Positions 35,240 to 47,639 of a DNA stretch of 64,000 nt are shown piece after piece (position 1 is the first letter of the stretch; the number at the start of each line of letters is the position of its first letter). Origin of the DNA: Gigaspora rosea. Lineage: Eukaryota > Glomeromycota > Glomeromycetes > Diversisporales > Gigasporaceae. Position numbers and translations under genes: made by a program. A model generated the notes under the pieces. That model ran no database searches. It was not told the DNA's origin and saw only the letters and a list, made by a program, of their open reading frames with translations. Location: NCBI GenBank assembly GCA_003550325.1, contig QKWP01001676.1, forward strand, positions 52,246 through 116,245. The letters run 5' to 3'.

Positions 35240-36239
35240 GAATTATATTGAAAATAGCTCCTTTTTAAGAACATTTAGAAAAGTTTTTCTATTAAAACTA
35301 ATACTACTAGGAGTTAGTAAAACTACGCCAATATTACACAAGTTTAATAGTAATTCAAAAATTGTTATTTTATATGAAAATCATATAAATTCATATATAT
35401 CGTGTTCGATTGGTCAAAGTCTTAATTGTTAATTTTTTTTAGAAATAACCTGTCTACTGGGATTTTTTTTTTTTCGAAACTCAAAATAGACAAAAGTAAA
35501 TAATTAATTATAAAGAACTTTTATAGCTGCTCTTTTATTGTTAAAAAAACTAAATCATATATTCATATAAGATAAAAAAAATGAAGGTATGAAATCATAT
35601 ACACAACTTAAAGTCTATAAACTGTTTCAAACTGTCTTCATTTTAATTACTCAAAGTCAAACTAGTTAGAGTTAACATAAGGTTTTATTTTTTTATAGTA
35701 GTGAAATCTTTCGAAAGATCTTGCGAGCCTGTGAAATTTTTTGAAAGAACTTGCGAACTGCAGGTTTCGAAATATTTTAGAAGTAATTTCAAAAAGGACT
35801 TATTTAGGCATCGCGCCCTGCGAAATAAATATATATCGCATGTGGGATGCGAAGCTATTATACCAAAATTTGCACGGGGATTACTATCGATTTTTATCGG
35901 TTATTGGATAGTAATCGATTTAAATCCCTCATAACGATGACTATCGATTAAGATAATAATCGATAATAATCGATAGATATCAGATTTAAAAAATCACAAT
36001 TAGTATCGTTTAATAATGAATATCGTTTAATAACGAATAATGATTCTAATCGATTTTTTCTAATTGTACCAATATCAATACTATTATACTCTATACTTAT
36101 TACTCATAATTAGTAAATTGATATTAATATCAAAAATTACTTTTTATAATGCAGACAAATGCAATTTAAATTTTATTTAATTAAAAAGAAATACATATCG
36201 CTAAATTACATACAACGAATATGACTAATTAAAACTAAA
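35240..36239. other. Intergenic, no convincing gene
   Basis: A 77-codon plus-strand frame at 35701-35934 shows internal repetition (FERSCEPVKFFERTCEL) and no recognisable domain; I do not call it. ATCGATTA/TAATCGAT stretches lie at 35890-36060. Confidence 0.45.
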
Positions 36240-38366
36240 CTAATCAGCATAATTATCAACCCCAAACAAATCATCCAATTCTTCCTGCGAAAGACCCTGA
36301 GAAGAAGTCCTAGATACCCTATATTTCCTAGATTCTGATTCGGGAGTATTTTGCTGTGAATCAGAGAGGTGCTGAACCTCTGATTCATCGTTCATAATCG
36401 TTTCAGACGAATTATACGACGGACCACCATTATTAAAATCGTTCTATATTTATTAAACCGTTAGTTTGTTTAAAATATTGTACAATAAAAGAAGTAAAGA
36501 AAATGGCAAATATATACAAGATACTTCTCTATACGAATTTTCATATTTTTCTCGTCACATGTAATACTCTTGGATTTTGGATTTAAGAATATGTCGCATA
36601 CCGCTAGTGCAAAAGCGCAGTGTTCGCTTGTTAGGGTGGGAACTGCAACTTCCGAAAATGCAGCCCTTGTTATCGCAGAGATCCAAAACACATTTTTACT
36701 GTTTGTTTCAAACAATAAACGATGACACTCAGTTATTTTTGGATTTTCTTTCCATTTTACAATTATGGGGGCCTTGGCACTGCTTTTCAAAGAGGGCAAC
36801 CGTTCTGAGCCAAAAACTTTCCATATTGCCGACCTAACGCTCCGCAACGCTGCACCTCGATAATTCTTCATTTATGCGAGAAGCTATTATCACAAATTTA
36901 TTAAAATAATTAAAATAGCAATTAATAATATCATAATGAAAAGATACAAATATTAATTGTTATCGTTAGTGATTAATAAAATAACAATATTAAAAAAAAT
37001 ATATTATCGGTTAATAACGTACTGTACTACACTATTCACCGTGAAAACGGTTTGTATACTAGCTTGAACTCATACTACGCATAAAGTCGGGAAGTTTTTC
37101 CTCGAGGTGGTTCTTCAACACCTTCTTCAGGGCACTCTGGTTCGGGTAAACATGGTTCAGAAATAACTGCTTTACAACGCCATTATATATCCCCTTTAAA
37201 ATAAAAAAAAACAAAACAAACATTTACAACGAATATATTCGATATAAAAAAATATATATTTAGAAAGAAATTCACTTACGTCTATTACTTGGGGGAGAGT
37301 TCATTCTCTTGCTCCTTTTGCTTTCTTTTTAGTTCAGTTTTTATTTCTTGAACATCTTCGGTGAGCCATTTGAGTAATAAGTACAGTTGCTGATTTTGGG
37401 TGTAAAGCCTTCCAAACTCTTGGCAGTAGCGGTGGTGGGAACGGTCTTGTTTTTTTTTTGTTTTAAAAAAAAAAAAGTTTCTCATTAATAAAAAAAAAAA
37501 AAGATTTTCCATTCGAAGAACAACAAAAACAAAAAAAAAGGCTTATATATCATACCATCATGATTACGTGGTGGATCTTGATTGGTTGATCTTTTACGTG
37601 ATCCAACTGGATCAGGTGAGGAACGATTTCCATCGTTATCTGGTGATAAACGACGAGACTAACGAGAAGGTGGGTTTGCTTGTTGACGAGAGGGTTGGCG
37701 GCTTTTGCCACTCATTTTTGAAAAAATGTCTTGTATGATTAAAAGATTTTCCGATGGATCTGTTAAATAATTATAATCATAAGCGAAATTATATGGTGAA
37801 TTAGGGGCGGAATTATATAGTGAATTAGGAACTGATTGAGGACGAAAAGTATGAGGTGTTTGTTGAGGGGCGTTATTGAGCGTTTGTTGAGGATAAGCGG
37901 AATTATATAGTGAATTAGGAACCGATTGAGGACGAAAAGTATGAGGTGTTTGTTGAGGGGCGTTATTGAGCGTTTGTTGAGGATAAGCGGAATTATATGG
38001 TGTATTAGATGGTTGAAAACGAAAAGTATGAGGTGTTTGTTGAGGATCAAAGTCATCATAAGGAACCGATTGAGAACGAACATTTTGAGATGGTTGTGGT
38101 TGTTGTTGTGGTTGTTGTTGTGGTTGTTGTTGTGGTTGTTGTTGTGGTTGTTGTTGTGGTTGTTTAGGGTCGGTATTATATGGTTGAAAACGAAAAGTAT
38201 AAGGTGTTTGTTGAGGATTATAGTCATCATAAGGAACCGATTTAGAACGAACATTTTGAGAAGGTTGTTTAGGTATATAAGAAACCGATCGAGAACGAAC
38301 AGTTCGAGGTTGTTCGTTATTATGTGGTGTATTAGGAGTAGTGGAAGGTGAGTTTTTTGTGTTATT
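36240..38366 (-). pseudogene. Gln-rich five-exon gene of unknown function, two lesions
   Basis: Inferred exons: 38366-37556, 37445-37280, 37193-37076, 36849-36518 and 36443-36240, all with GT-AG borders. The N-terminal third has RSRSV/RSKSVPYDD motifs, a (PQQQ)n tract and two direct copies of NAPQQTPHTFRPQSVPNSLY. Later parts read YCQEFGRLYTQNQQLYLLLK, a Lys/Glu/Gln helix, YNGVVKQLFLNHVYPNQSAL, then LRSVRSAIWKVFGSERLP, and an acidic/Ser end LSQEELDDLFGVDNYAD. Lesion 1: TAG at 37659-37661 inside the Gln/Arg-rich exon (CAG to TAG would explain it). Lesion 2: exon 2 fits exon 3 only if one more C is present in the C run near 37291. Family not recognised; possibly a DNA-binding or transposon-linked protein. 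It lies divergent from the Plavaka gene. Confidence 0.55.
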
Positions 38367-38752
38367 CATTTTTCCAAAATTACAAAAAAGAAATTTCAAT
38401 TACCTTCAAACGCTAGAAATCCATTGTATTTATATAATTGTAAAGGCTTTCATAAGCAGGGGAAAAAAAAATTAAAACGTAATGATGAAATATGTACTGG
38501 AAGAAAACGTAACGAAGAAAAAAAATTTGAAAGATACTTATCTTATTTGTAAGCAGGAAAAAAGTTAATGTCAAACGTAATGAAAGGAAAAAAAATTGAA
38601 AGATACTTATCTCATTGTAAGCAGGGAAAAAAGAAAAAAAAAAATAAACCGTAATGATGAAAAACGTACCGATTGAAAAAAAATTTGAATGATGAAAACG
38701 TTTTTGATCATTATACTTGTAATGACAATATTCTGAGATTTATCGCCTAGCT

Positions 38753-39600
38753 GAGTTTTTTGTATATTGCATAATTTCGCTGAATGAGAAAACCCGAGCG
38801 GCATCGGGCTTTCAATTATATTTCGTAACGGACATAATCGATTTAATTTATTAGGTAATAAATTGAATCGATTATGTTTGTTACAAAAGATAATTGAAAG
38901 CCCAATGCCGCTCGGGTTTTTCTTTGGTGCACATGTTAGGTCACGCATTAATATGACACTAGTTGAGTTTTTTGTATATTGTATAATTTCGCTGAATGAG
39001 AAAACCCGAGCGGCATCGGGCTTTCAATTATATTTCGTAACGGACATAATCGATTTAATTTATTAGGTAATAAATTGAATCGATTATGTTTGTTACAAAA
39101 GATAATTGAAAGCCCAATGCCGCTCGGGTTTTTCTTTGGTGCACATGTTAGGTCACGCATTAATATGACACTAGTTGAGTTTTTTGTATATTGCATAATT
39201 TCGCTGAATGAGAAAACCCGAGCGGCATCGGGCTTTCAATTATATTTCGTAACGGACATAATCGATTTAATTTATTAGGTAATAAATTGAATCGATTATG
39301 TCTGTTACAAAAGATAATTGAAAGCCCAATGCCGCTCGGGTTTTTCTTTGGTGCACATGTTAGGTCACGCATTAATATGACACTAGTTGAGTTTTTTGTA
39401 TATTGCATAATTTCGCTGAATGAGAAAACCCGAGCGGCATCGGGCTTTCAATTATATTTCGTAACGGACATAATCGATTTAATTTATTAGGTAATAAATT
39501 GAATCGATTATGTCTGTTACAAAAGATAATTGAAAGCCCGATGCCGCTCGGGTTTTTCTTTGGTGCACATGTTAGGTCACGCATTAATATGACGCTAGTT
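38753..39600. repeat. Four tandem 212-bp units, each a long hairpin
   Basis: Units start at 38753, 38965, 39177 and 39389, exactly 212 bp apart, differing at only a few sites. Inside each, CCCGAGCGGCATCGGGCTTT and its inverse bracket an inner inverted pair (ACATAATCGATTTAATTTAT and ATAAATTGAATCGATTATGT), giving a stem of about 60 bp. The fourth unit restores perfect pairing (CCCGATGCCGCTCGGG). The open frames found on both strands merely repeat with the units. The array lies between a decayed gene and a Plavaka transposase. Confidence 0.92.
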
Positions 39601-39718
39601 GTTTACTAGCGTATGAAATTGTTTTGAAAAATAAAGTTTCTTTGGCGCACATGTTAGGTCACGCATTAATATGACGCTAGTTGTTTACTAGCGTATGAAA
39701 TTGTTTTGAAAAATAAAT
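39555..39718. repeat. 82-bp direct duplication next to the hairpin array
   Basis: TTTCTTTGGYGCACATGTTA...GCTAGTTGTTTACTAGCGTA...AAATAAA occurs twice in a row, 82 bp apart. It uses the end of the 212-bp unit plus new sequence containing the palindrome CTAGTTGTTTACTAG. Confidence 0.85.
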
Positions 39719-40303
39719 GTTAAATTGATTTAAATCGATATAAATAGATATAAATTGATACAAACAGATACAAAGCAAATTCTCTGAATATTATTCTTTA
39801 GACATTCTTACGGACTTTCTTTATAATTGATAATTGCTTTAATTCAATATTCTTTTTTTTTCTTTTTATCATTTGTCGTTCACTCTTCTCTTTTAAATCT
39901 GAGGAACAGAATTCAGTCTAGGTTCCGGTGTCCTAGCGCCCTTTTATTTTCTCATTTTATCTCTTTCTCCTTCGCTTGATTTCGCTTAATATCGTTTAAT
40001 ATCGCTTATTTTTGGTTTCATCTTTCACCTTTCTATCTCTATCCTATTATTCATTTTATTCACTCAATTCGCTTTTATTTCTTTTTCTATTCTCTCATTT
40101 GCTTTTTTCTTTATTTTCTTACGTTTATTTTGCTTTCTTTTCGTTCTCTTTTGTTTTTTTTCGTCTTTAACCGTTCTTATTCGCTTTTCCTCTCTTTCTC
40201 TTATTTGCTTTCTTTTCCCTATTTCTTCTATTTTCTTTCGCTTCTTTACTTTCTTTCTCTTCATTTTTTTTCTCTTTTTCTGTTTCCCTATTTTTTTTTC
40301 AAA
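39719..40303. promoter_or_regulatory. 5' region of the Plavaka gene
   Basis: Starts with ATATAAATAGATATAAA-type repeats, then changes to a pyrimidine-rich stretch (40060-40300, mostly T/C on the plus strand) directly before the ATG at 40304. CT-rich leaders are common before fungal genes. The exact promoter elements are not identifiable. Confidence 0.4.
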
Positions 40304-43300
40304 ATGCGTTGGCAATGTCCTTATTGTCCTCATGATTTTTCAAAATCTAATTCATTATCTCGACACATTTCTCAAAGTCATCCCTATATTAATGACAAGG
40401 CAAGTCAAACTGATCCTGACGAGCAAGTGAATGCTAGCATTTATGATCTTCCAGATTATAGTTCTAGTTACGATTCTTATACAGATGAATTTTCTATAAT
40501 ATATGGGGTAAATTAGTAATAATTTGTTAATAAAGTTTTAAAACGATAATTAACGATTATACTTAAATAAGGACGAAGTTATGTCAGATTCTGAGTCAGA
40601 TTCTGAGTTAGATTCTTCTATGCAAACAGAAAATAACTATGATGTAAATTCTATGACATATAAAGTTAGTTGCGTTATAAATGCTATTATAAGTTATTAA
40701 ACGTTATATAATAATTGCATGTTAGAACGAAGACGTATCAGTATCACCTTATTCCGATATGGAAACAGAGCATCTTTTAGCAGATTCTGAGTCTTCTTTT
40801 ATACATATCGAAATTGATCCAGAAGACTACAAAGGTGCTTCACCTGATGATGCATTTCATGACCTTCTACATCCATACGAAGTTAATTGGCCCAACGATG
40901 CATATCGTGAATTTATGGAAATTATTAGTAAACATCAACTGTCTAATTCGGTTGGTGATGCTTTTATAAAATTTTTCAATAAGCATTCAAATCTGGATGT
41001 TTCGCCTCTCCCTCCAACAACAAAGTTTGGAAAGGAATTTCTGGATAATTCAACAATCCCTCACATGACGTTCAAAGAAATTCCTATTATAACGTTTCAA
41101 GGCGTTAATTATACGTTTTACTATCGATCATTAATAAAGACAATAAAGTCTTTATTAATGATCGATAGTATAAATCAGCAATTAGTTCTTAAATTTGTAA
41201 ATAAAAGGGAGATAAGAAATAACGTAGAGTGCCGTATCTTTGAAGAGCAATATAATTGCCTCTGGTGGGAACGAGAAGAATCGTCATTACTTCCTGGTCA
41301 ACGATTACTATCGATAATCCTTTATTCCGATGCAACGGCCCTAGACCATATGGGGAAATCTTCCGGACACCCTATATTTTTATCCTTAGGTAACATTAGT
41401 GTTTGGAATCGGTTTTATTTTCATATTATAAAATCAGTTTTAATCAAATAAAATCGGTTTCAAACTCTAGGTAACATACCCAACTCCCAGCGAAACAAGC
41501 CAGAATCTAAAGCTTTAATCGGGTACCTACCTATCTTAAAAGCTAAAGATTCCACAACAAAAAATTCTAAAGAATTTCGAAAATTACGAAGAAAAGTCTT
41601 TCATGAATGCTTAAGGATTTTGCTCAAGCCCATTGCTGATGGTCCGGAGCTTAATTTTGTCGTTCGTGGTAACTTAACAACATTTGTCCCACGAATTTCA
41701 ATGTTACTGGCTGATTTGCTTGAGGCCAGTAAGATGGCTAACGTTTACCAGTCATCTGCATCAAGAAGTCCTTGTTATTCGTGTTTAGTATCGAGGGATG
41801 ACTTGAATAATATTAACTTGACTAATATATCGTCAAGAACACCTAATTATATGAAAAAAGTAATAGAGGACGGTGAAAAACATTATTATTCAATTCATCC
41901 TGAACCAAATGCATTTTGGGAAATAAGGTATAAATTAAAGTTAATTAGGTTTATTAGCATAAGTAAACTAATAAATGCTTTTTTTTTTAGCAACTTTAAT
42001 ATATACAAGGCTATCGTCCCTGATCAAATACATACCTTAGATCTTGGTCTCTTTAAGTATATGCTCGACTATACTAAAGAACTTTTAAACGACCAGTATG
42101 AAAGACAAGTGATGCAAATTTTTGAGCAGCGATTAACGCTGATTCCTAGGCATAATGGCCTCAAAATATTAAAAAATATATCCGAAATAACACGCATGAT
42201 AGCAGATGAATTAAGAAATTTATTGAAAGTAATAATTTTCGCGCTTGACAACCTATATAAAGATTATAGAAAGCCAGGAATTAGTAATGAACGGTTATGC
42301 CGCGTATATTACAAATTTCTTCAGATATATATTGCATCACGAGAAGAATCGTTTACTGAAGATTCTTTAAATCAATTACAGGTATAAAACAAATAAGATT
42401 TTTTGCTAACAAAATCACCCTTCGGGACTATGTAATTCATAGTTTCGAAGGGTGATTTTGTTAGAAAATCTCAAATACATAGCTTTTTACAAACGTTCAA
42501 TATTAACGATTAATTTACAGGAATTAATTGTGGATTGGGTCCAAGAATTCATTAAAATATTTTCTAAATATTCATCAAGTGGGCTACATTTGCCAAAGCT
42601 TCATTCTTGGTGCTATCACATAGTACCTGCAATTAGAAAATATGGGTCAATAAACAGTATGACCACTGAAACTTATGAAACACTTCATAAGGAATATGTG
42701 AAAATACCTTATCGAATGTCGAACAAGAAAGACTATATGAAACAAATATTGAATGCAGTACGTTTTAAATATAGTAAATCAGCATTGTCATTGGACATAT
42801 GTCCAATGCCAACATTGCTTAGTAGATAATCCCTAAGCATCGCTAATAATCGATTATTATTAGGTTAAACGGAAAAAACTCACCGAAAAAGATGTCCCTA
42901 AAAAATATCGCCGAACAAAAGGGTTTGGAAAACTTCTATGCGCTTTAACGTTAAGGTCAGAAGAACTGGAAGATTTTCTTCAGAAAAATAGAAATAATTT
43001 GGACCCATTACAAGCTGAAGGCTTTCAAAACCTACTAACTGGCCTTGATGATTTTTTCAAAGTGGAATCAACTGTGTCACTTGACAAAGATAATAGTATA
43101 GAAATATTTTCTTCTGTATCTTTAGAAAGTACTGATATAATTCGTGCTATATCAAATTTTCATGGAAAACCAATGTTTTCTAATGTTACAGTAAGTGCAC
43201 TTGATAATCAAGAAAATGAATTAAATTGGTATGGCTTAGTAAGTATCAGTTTCATTTTATTTGATTTACACATATTCTAACGCTTTTTAACAATAAATAA

Positions 43301-43501
43301 TGATAATGACGGCTATAAGCGACGAAGTTAGAAAATATTCTCTAATTTCGTGAGTAATATATACTAATGCATATAAAAAATATACTTTATAAGATTCTGT
43401 TGATACTCAAGTTTTACCAAGCGACAGACAAAGATCCGTTAGAACTCGCTCTTGTTCGTTGGTATAAAGAAGTTGGTGAATTATGGGGATGTCCTAATTG
43501 A
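40304..43501 (+). CDS. Plavaka/KDZ-type transposase, eight exons
   Basis: Inferred exons: 40304-40507, 40572-40643, 40726-41389, 41471-41927, 41991-42381, 42521-42757, 42864-43238 and 43412-43501. All have GT-AG borders, and phases sum to an uninterrupted 829-residue protein. Residues 5-26 are a C2H2 finger (CPYCPHDFSKSNSLSRHISQSH: 2 Cys, 2 His), usual at the start of this family. Family blocks follow: PGQRLLSIILYSDATALD, HPIFLSLGNIPNSQR, VPDQIHTLDLGLFKYMLDYT, LHLPKLHSWCYHIVPAI, and TTETYETLHKEYVKIPYRMS. The catalytic D-D-E-type core is expected among the Asp in the first and third of these blocks. After the stop at 43501, family-like sequence (KLIKQYSCIPIDSIDRTVHI) continues one base out of frame to 43593, so a one-base loss near 43499 may have shortened the protein. 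Terminal inverted repeats were not found. Confidence 0.8.
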
Positions 43502-43601
43502 AATTAATTAAACAATACAGTTGTATACCTATAGATAGTATAGATAGAACCGTACATATAGTTGCAAGATTTAAAAAACAAATGAATATTTGATGAACAG
43601 T

Positions 43602-44419
43602 TTTATGTTCTAAGATTTAACGCGTATATTTATATTTAAAGTTTAAAGTGTATCTGAATTAAAGTATAATGCTAATTATCGATTAATAACATATGATCGA
43701 TATATAGCGATTTTGATTAGTTCGATGATAATCGATAATTTGATCTATATCGATTACTTACCTATTTTCGTTATTAATTGATTTTTGATATATATCGATT
43801 TATAACAAGTTAATCAATATGTAACGTTTAATTTTAATCGATATAAATCGATTATGCGTTATAAATCGATATAAATCTACTTAATATATTTCGTGATGTA
43901 AATAACAACATAAAAATTATTTTATTTTATATTAATAAAATTATTTAAAAACTAAACTTCGTAGAATATAATCAACTAATAAATCAGGTTAGTAAATGCA
44001 AGCGTACTCATATTCGCAATTTAAAATTAGCAACTATATAACTTCAAGCGCCTAAAGTTGCATTTATTAATCAATGTGACTAATTTCAATCAATGCATCT
44101 AAAGGTAAAATTTTAAGCAGATGCCAACTTCTAAAATGACTATCAAAATGTGACAAAGTTTGTAATAAAGACCTATATTCGCTAATCTTTAATGCTAATC
44201 ATTTAAATTTGTATATATATGCATTCTAGCATAACATGTCTTAGAAACTTTACTACATTTCTTATTAGTTTTATTAGGAACATTTTGGCCACAATAGTCA
44301 GTGAAACGTCACATTTCAGTTTTGTGCATAGAGAACATTAAAATTATGCATTATTATCCAAATCTGGTAAATTAGACATATATCAGATATACATTCTTGG
44401 TTTGACTATTCAACTTTTT
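43602..44419. other. AT-rich DNA with ATCGATATA repeats
   Basis: ATCGAT/ATATCGATT motifs recur at 43675-43880, resembling the ATATAAATAGATATAAA repeats upstream of the Plavaka gene. They may be subterminal repeats of that transposon. No gene. Confidence 0.45.
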
Positions 44420-47400
44420 TCAATTACCTCTTTTTCGCTTGTGATAAGCTGCGTTATGACCTGACTCACTATATTGTCCACATTTATATGTGCCTCTAAA
44501 AGACTTTTCTTTCTAGCTTTGTTCTTCTATACTACTTTTAAAACGACTCTTAGGAGGTCTTCCTTTTCCTTTAACACGGTTTGGATTTTGAACATTCTGA
44601 GGAACTTGTATACTGATTTTTTGACTATCAGGCATTTCATTATCGGAATAATTATCACTTAATTCTTCTGACACGATCCGGCTTTTATTCTCATCAATAT
44701 CCATTTCACTTGATCGTGAATGCTTATCATTGCTTTGAGCATTGCTAACATTTGCATTCTTTTCTTTTTTTTTCTTTGGATGTAGCTTTGAAGAATATTG
44801 ATAATTTCAATATCATTATCGTTATCTACTGCTAGTAATGTTGCTTCACGAGCCAATCCCCAAATTTTACCATATTTATTTCATTTTTGTAGAGCTTTTC
44901 TTGTGACTGGAGGTATGTCTGGAACTGTGGATAGCATCAAAACTAAAATCTCTTCTTTATTAGTACTTGCTTTTCCATGAATGAATCCAATTTTCTCATT
45001 TCTATATTCAAGATTTTTTTGGTAAGGGTCTTGGTACTATCGTGGAAGGATCATTGATATGTGGAACGCTGCAATCTTAGAGTGTATCATAATGCAAAAA
45101 TAATAACGACAGATGAGTCCTCTTGAAATTGCCATGAGACACAAACATAAAAAAGACACCGGGTTTACAATAGCTATAAAATGTATGTGATGCTTTTTTT
45201 TACCACAAATATCAGAAATTTTCCGGATTTCTTGTATATGTTCACTTCCCATCTTATCTATTATGCTTGAAGAGTTATTTTACGCGCATCATCATTGTCT
45301 TCGATAAATCCGGTTGATGCTTCTTCAACATTTTCTTGCTCAGAATTAAGCTCTTCAAACGTTGGTTCAATCCTATTTGCCGTGAGAAACAAACATTGAG
45401 CTATTTTAAACTTAATTATATTACTGATCGCCTCTGTGAAATATTTATCGATCACTTTGATTACTGTTGGAAAAAGATCATGTCCAGCAGTAGGCATAGT
45501 TGCAAATGTTGTAGAACTTTTATACTGATTATATCTATTCCATTGTGCTTCTGCTTTTAGACATTTTTCAAGACGACCTGCAAGTTTGCACAATGTGCTA
45601 TTTGTCTTTAATTCCTTCTTAATTACCCAATTATAGCATTCAACCTGAGCAGTACTCTCAATTCCAGCAGTGAAAATTTTAGAAAGGTAAGCACGTGCCC
45701 AAGATCTATTATATGGATGCAAAGTACATAGTAAATAGTTCTTTGTCATCGGGTATCTGTTAAGCATATCATTCCAACGTTTATAAAAAAGTGGTTCACA
45801 AAGACTGTTGCGGCACTGGTAAAAGGTTTTCATGAAATTTTCCCATTTACTACCAATCTTTGCTTTTAAATTTTTGGGCAAATTTTGCCCAATATGAAAT
45901 ATACAATGCGTAACGTAAGTTTTAGGGAATGCAATACGGACCGCAGCATCAAGTGCTGGATCCGCATCAGAAAACATAACTAAAGGCTCGACTTTTGTGG
46001 CATTTTTTATACAGGTGAGAGTCCAGTTATAAGTGTCCATAGTCTCATTGCTTACTAAAACCTGAGAAACAAGCTGTGTTTTTCCATTGTTATCAATAAC
46101 TACAAACAACCCTAAGGGCATTTGATATTGATTGGTTTTTGCAGTGTTATCGCTAATGACAATATCATAATATTTTAACCATAAGTATACATGAGGACGA
46201 AAGCATTTCGGGTTCTAAAACCCGAAATTAAAATTTGAAGACGAAATTGTTTTTGATCTATTTTACTTGAAAGACGAAATTATTTAATACTTTTTTTGAA
46301 TAGACAAAATTATAAGGAAAATATTTATATAAATTTTATTTGCTCATCCTTATAACAAATTTTAATTTTCTCTAATGAAGACGAAATAGGCTTTTTCAAA
46401 AATCTATTTCAGTGGCATCACTAACCATAAGTCAATCTGTGTAGGGGACATCCAGAACAACTGTGTAAGCCTGTTATCTTCGTCCAGCTCAAATTCCATG
46501 GCCCACCTAGGATCTTCTATTTTATTCGCCAATAAAGAATTGAGTAGGTTTGATGCATCTTTCATTTTATGCTTGTCGCTTTTAAATTTTTGGATACTAT
46601 TGGCAAGGTCGTTATTAAGAAATTGCAAATCAGGAAAATGCCCTTTTAAAAGATTACGCTGCAATGTAATAGATAAATTCCTGTGTTTGGTCATAATTTC
46701 TATTTCTTTTAGAGCATCCTCTGTAAGAGAACGATATTTGAATCCAAATTCTTGTGTTTCAATATGTATATTGTGATTATGCTTGTTGACAATAGTGGTG
46801 ATCGATATAGATGCTCCGGCTTCTCCATAAAAGAGATTTATATGCCATGGACAATTAGTCTTCTTTGTCTTTGTATTTTTTTGTTTGTCCTTATGTGCAG
46901 CAGCCTGATTCTTATTAGGTCTATATTTTCCCCCAAACTCACAAATGAAAGTTCGTTTATGAATAATCCCCATTTTATTTTTTTCTACACGATATTTGAT
47001 TATAGTAAATCCGTTTCGTCTACCATACTCTGCAAAGAAAGTTTCAATATCTTCCCAAGAATTAAACACGACGTTCATAGTAATTTTTTCTGAAATTATC
47101 TCAACTTTATTATTTACACTATCTGAAAATCCATTATCTTGTTCTTCAAAGTCACCATTAAGTCAGCAAATCAATTTATCTTCATCTTGACTATTCAAAT
47201 AATTAGGTTCATTTATAGTTGAAACAGGTTTGTTCAGAGTTGATGCTTTAGGTTCATTCATATTTGAAACACCAGGTTTGCTAATACATGAAGTTTTCAT
47301 TTTGTCTTGTTTTTCATTGCATTTCTGGATTTCATCATTCTGACTATATAATGAGCTGGAGGTATCGTTGACATTTATTCTCATAGAATATTCAGTATCA

Positions 47401-47531
47401 CCATCAAAAAAAATGTAGTCTTCCATATCCAACATGCTTTCAGAACTCTTATTTGTGAAATTAATCGTGTTCATTTCATGCAAATATGGGTTCATTTTAA
47501 TCAGCAGGAAATTCGAATATAGAGGTGACAA
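44420..47531 (-). pseudogene. FAR1-type MULE transposase, dead
   Basis: Order on the minus strand: an acidic N-terminal region (47531-47166), a FAR1 DNA-binding domain (VFNSWEDIETFFAEYGRRNG, TNCPWHINLFY), the MULE catalytic domain (MPLGLFVVIDNNGKTQLVS, FSDADPALDAAVRIAFPKT, THCIFHIGQNLPKNLK), a SWIM-like Cys block (FLCLCLMAISRGLICRYYF), an AT-hook-like tail (VKGKGRPPKSRFKSS) and a degenerate zinc knuckle (KCGQYSESGHNAAYH). Lesions: TGA at 47163; a 235-bp insertion at 46187-46421; TAA at 45261; TAG at 45037 where the family has Trp (PSRWY); a shift in the A run near 44770; TAG at 44513. Such transposases cut and paste Mutator-like elements; this copy cannot. Confidence 0.85.
46187..46421. mobile_element. 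235-bp insertion in the MULE gene with 11-bp duplication
   Basis: TAACCATAAGT occurs at 46176-46186 and again at 46422-46432. Removing the insert and one copy restores the MULE frame (QIDLWLKYYDIVISDNTAKT). The ends are not inverted repeats (ATACATGAGGACG and GGCATCAC). The inside has five GACGAAA-like motifs. A 9-11-bp duplication is typical of MULEs, but the missing terminal repeats make the class uncertain. Confidence 0.8.
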
Positions 47532-47639
47532 AAAAATTCAGAAAATGAAAGTGACGATTAAAATAACAATAAAATCAGACGTAAAGGTTACAAGAGATTA
47601 ATACATTTATTCTTTCAAAAATACTTTAGTTTGAAATAA

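Noticed and set aside
37926..38351. 141-codon Leu/Trp/Arg-rich plus-strand ORF
   Set aside because: Antisense translation of the (PQQQ)n tract of the Gln-rich gene.
38607..39584. Repeated ORFs of 67-113 codons on both strands
   Set aside because: They recur with the 212-bp tandem units and read through both arms of the hairpin; they are translations of the repeat, not genes.
38753..39600. CRISPR-like array
   Set aside because: Units are directly adjacent 212-bp copies without unique spacers, in eukaryotic DNA.
46187..46421. Interpretation of the MULE insertion as an intron
   Set aside because: The sense strand offers a GTTAGT donor but no AG acceptor before the second copy of the duplication, and exact 11-bp direct repeats indicate insertion.
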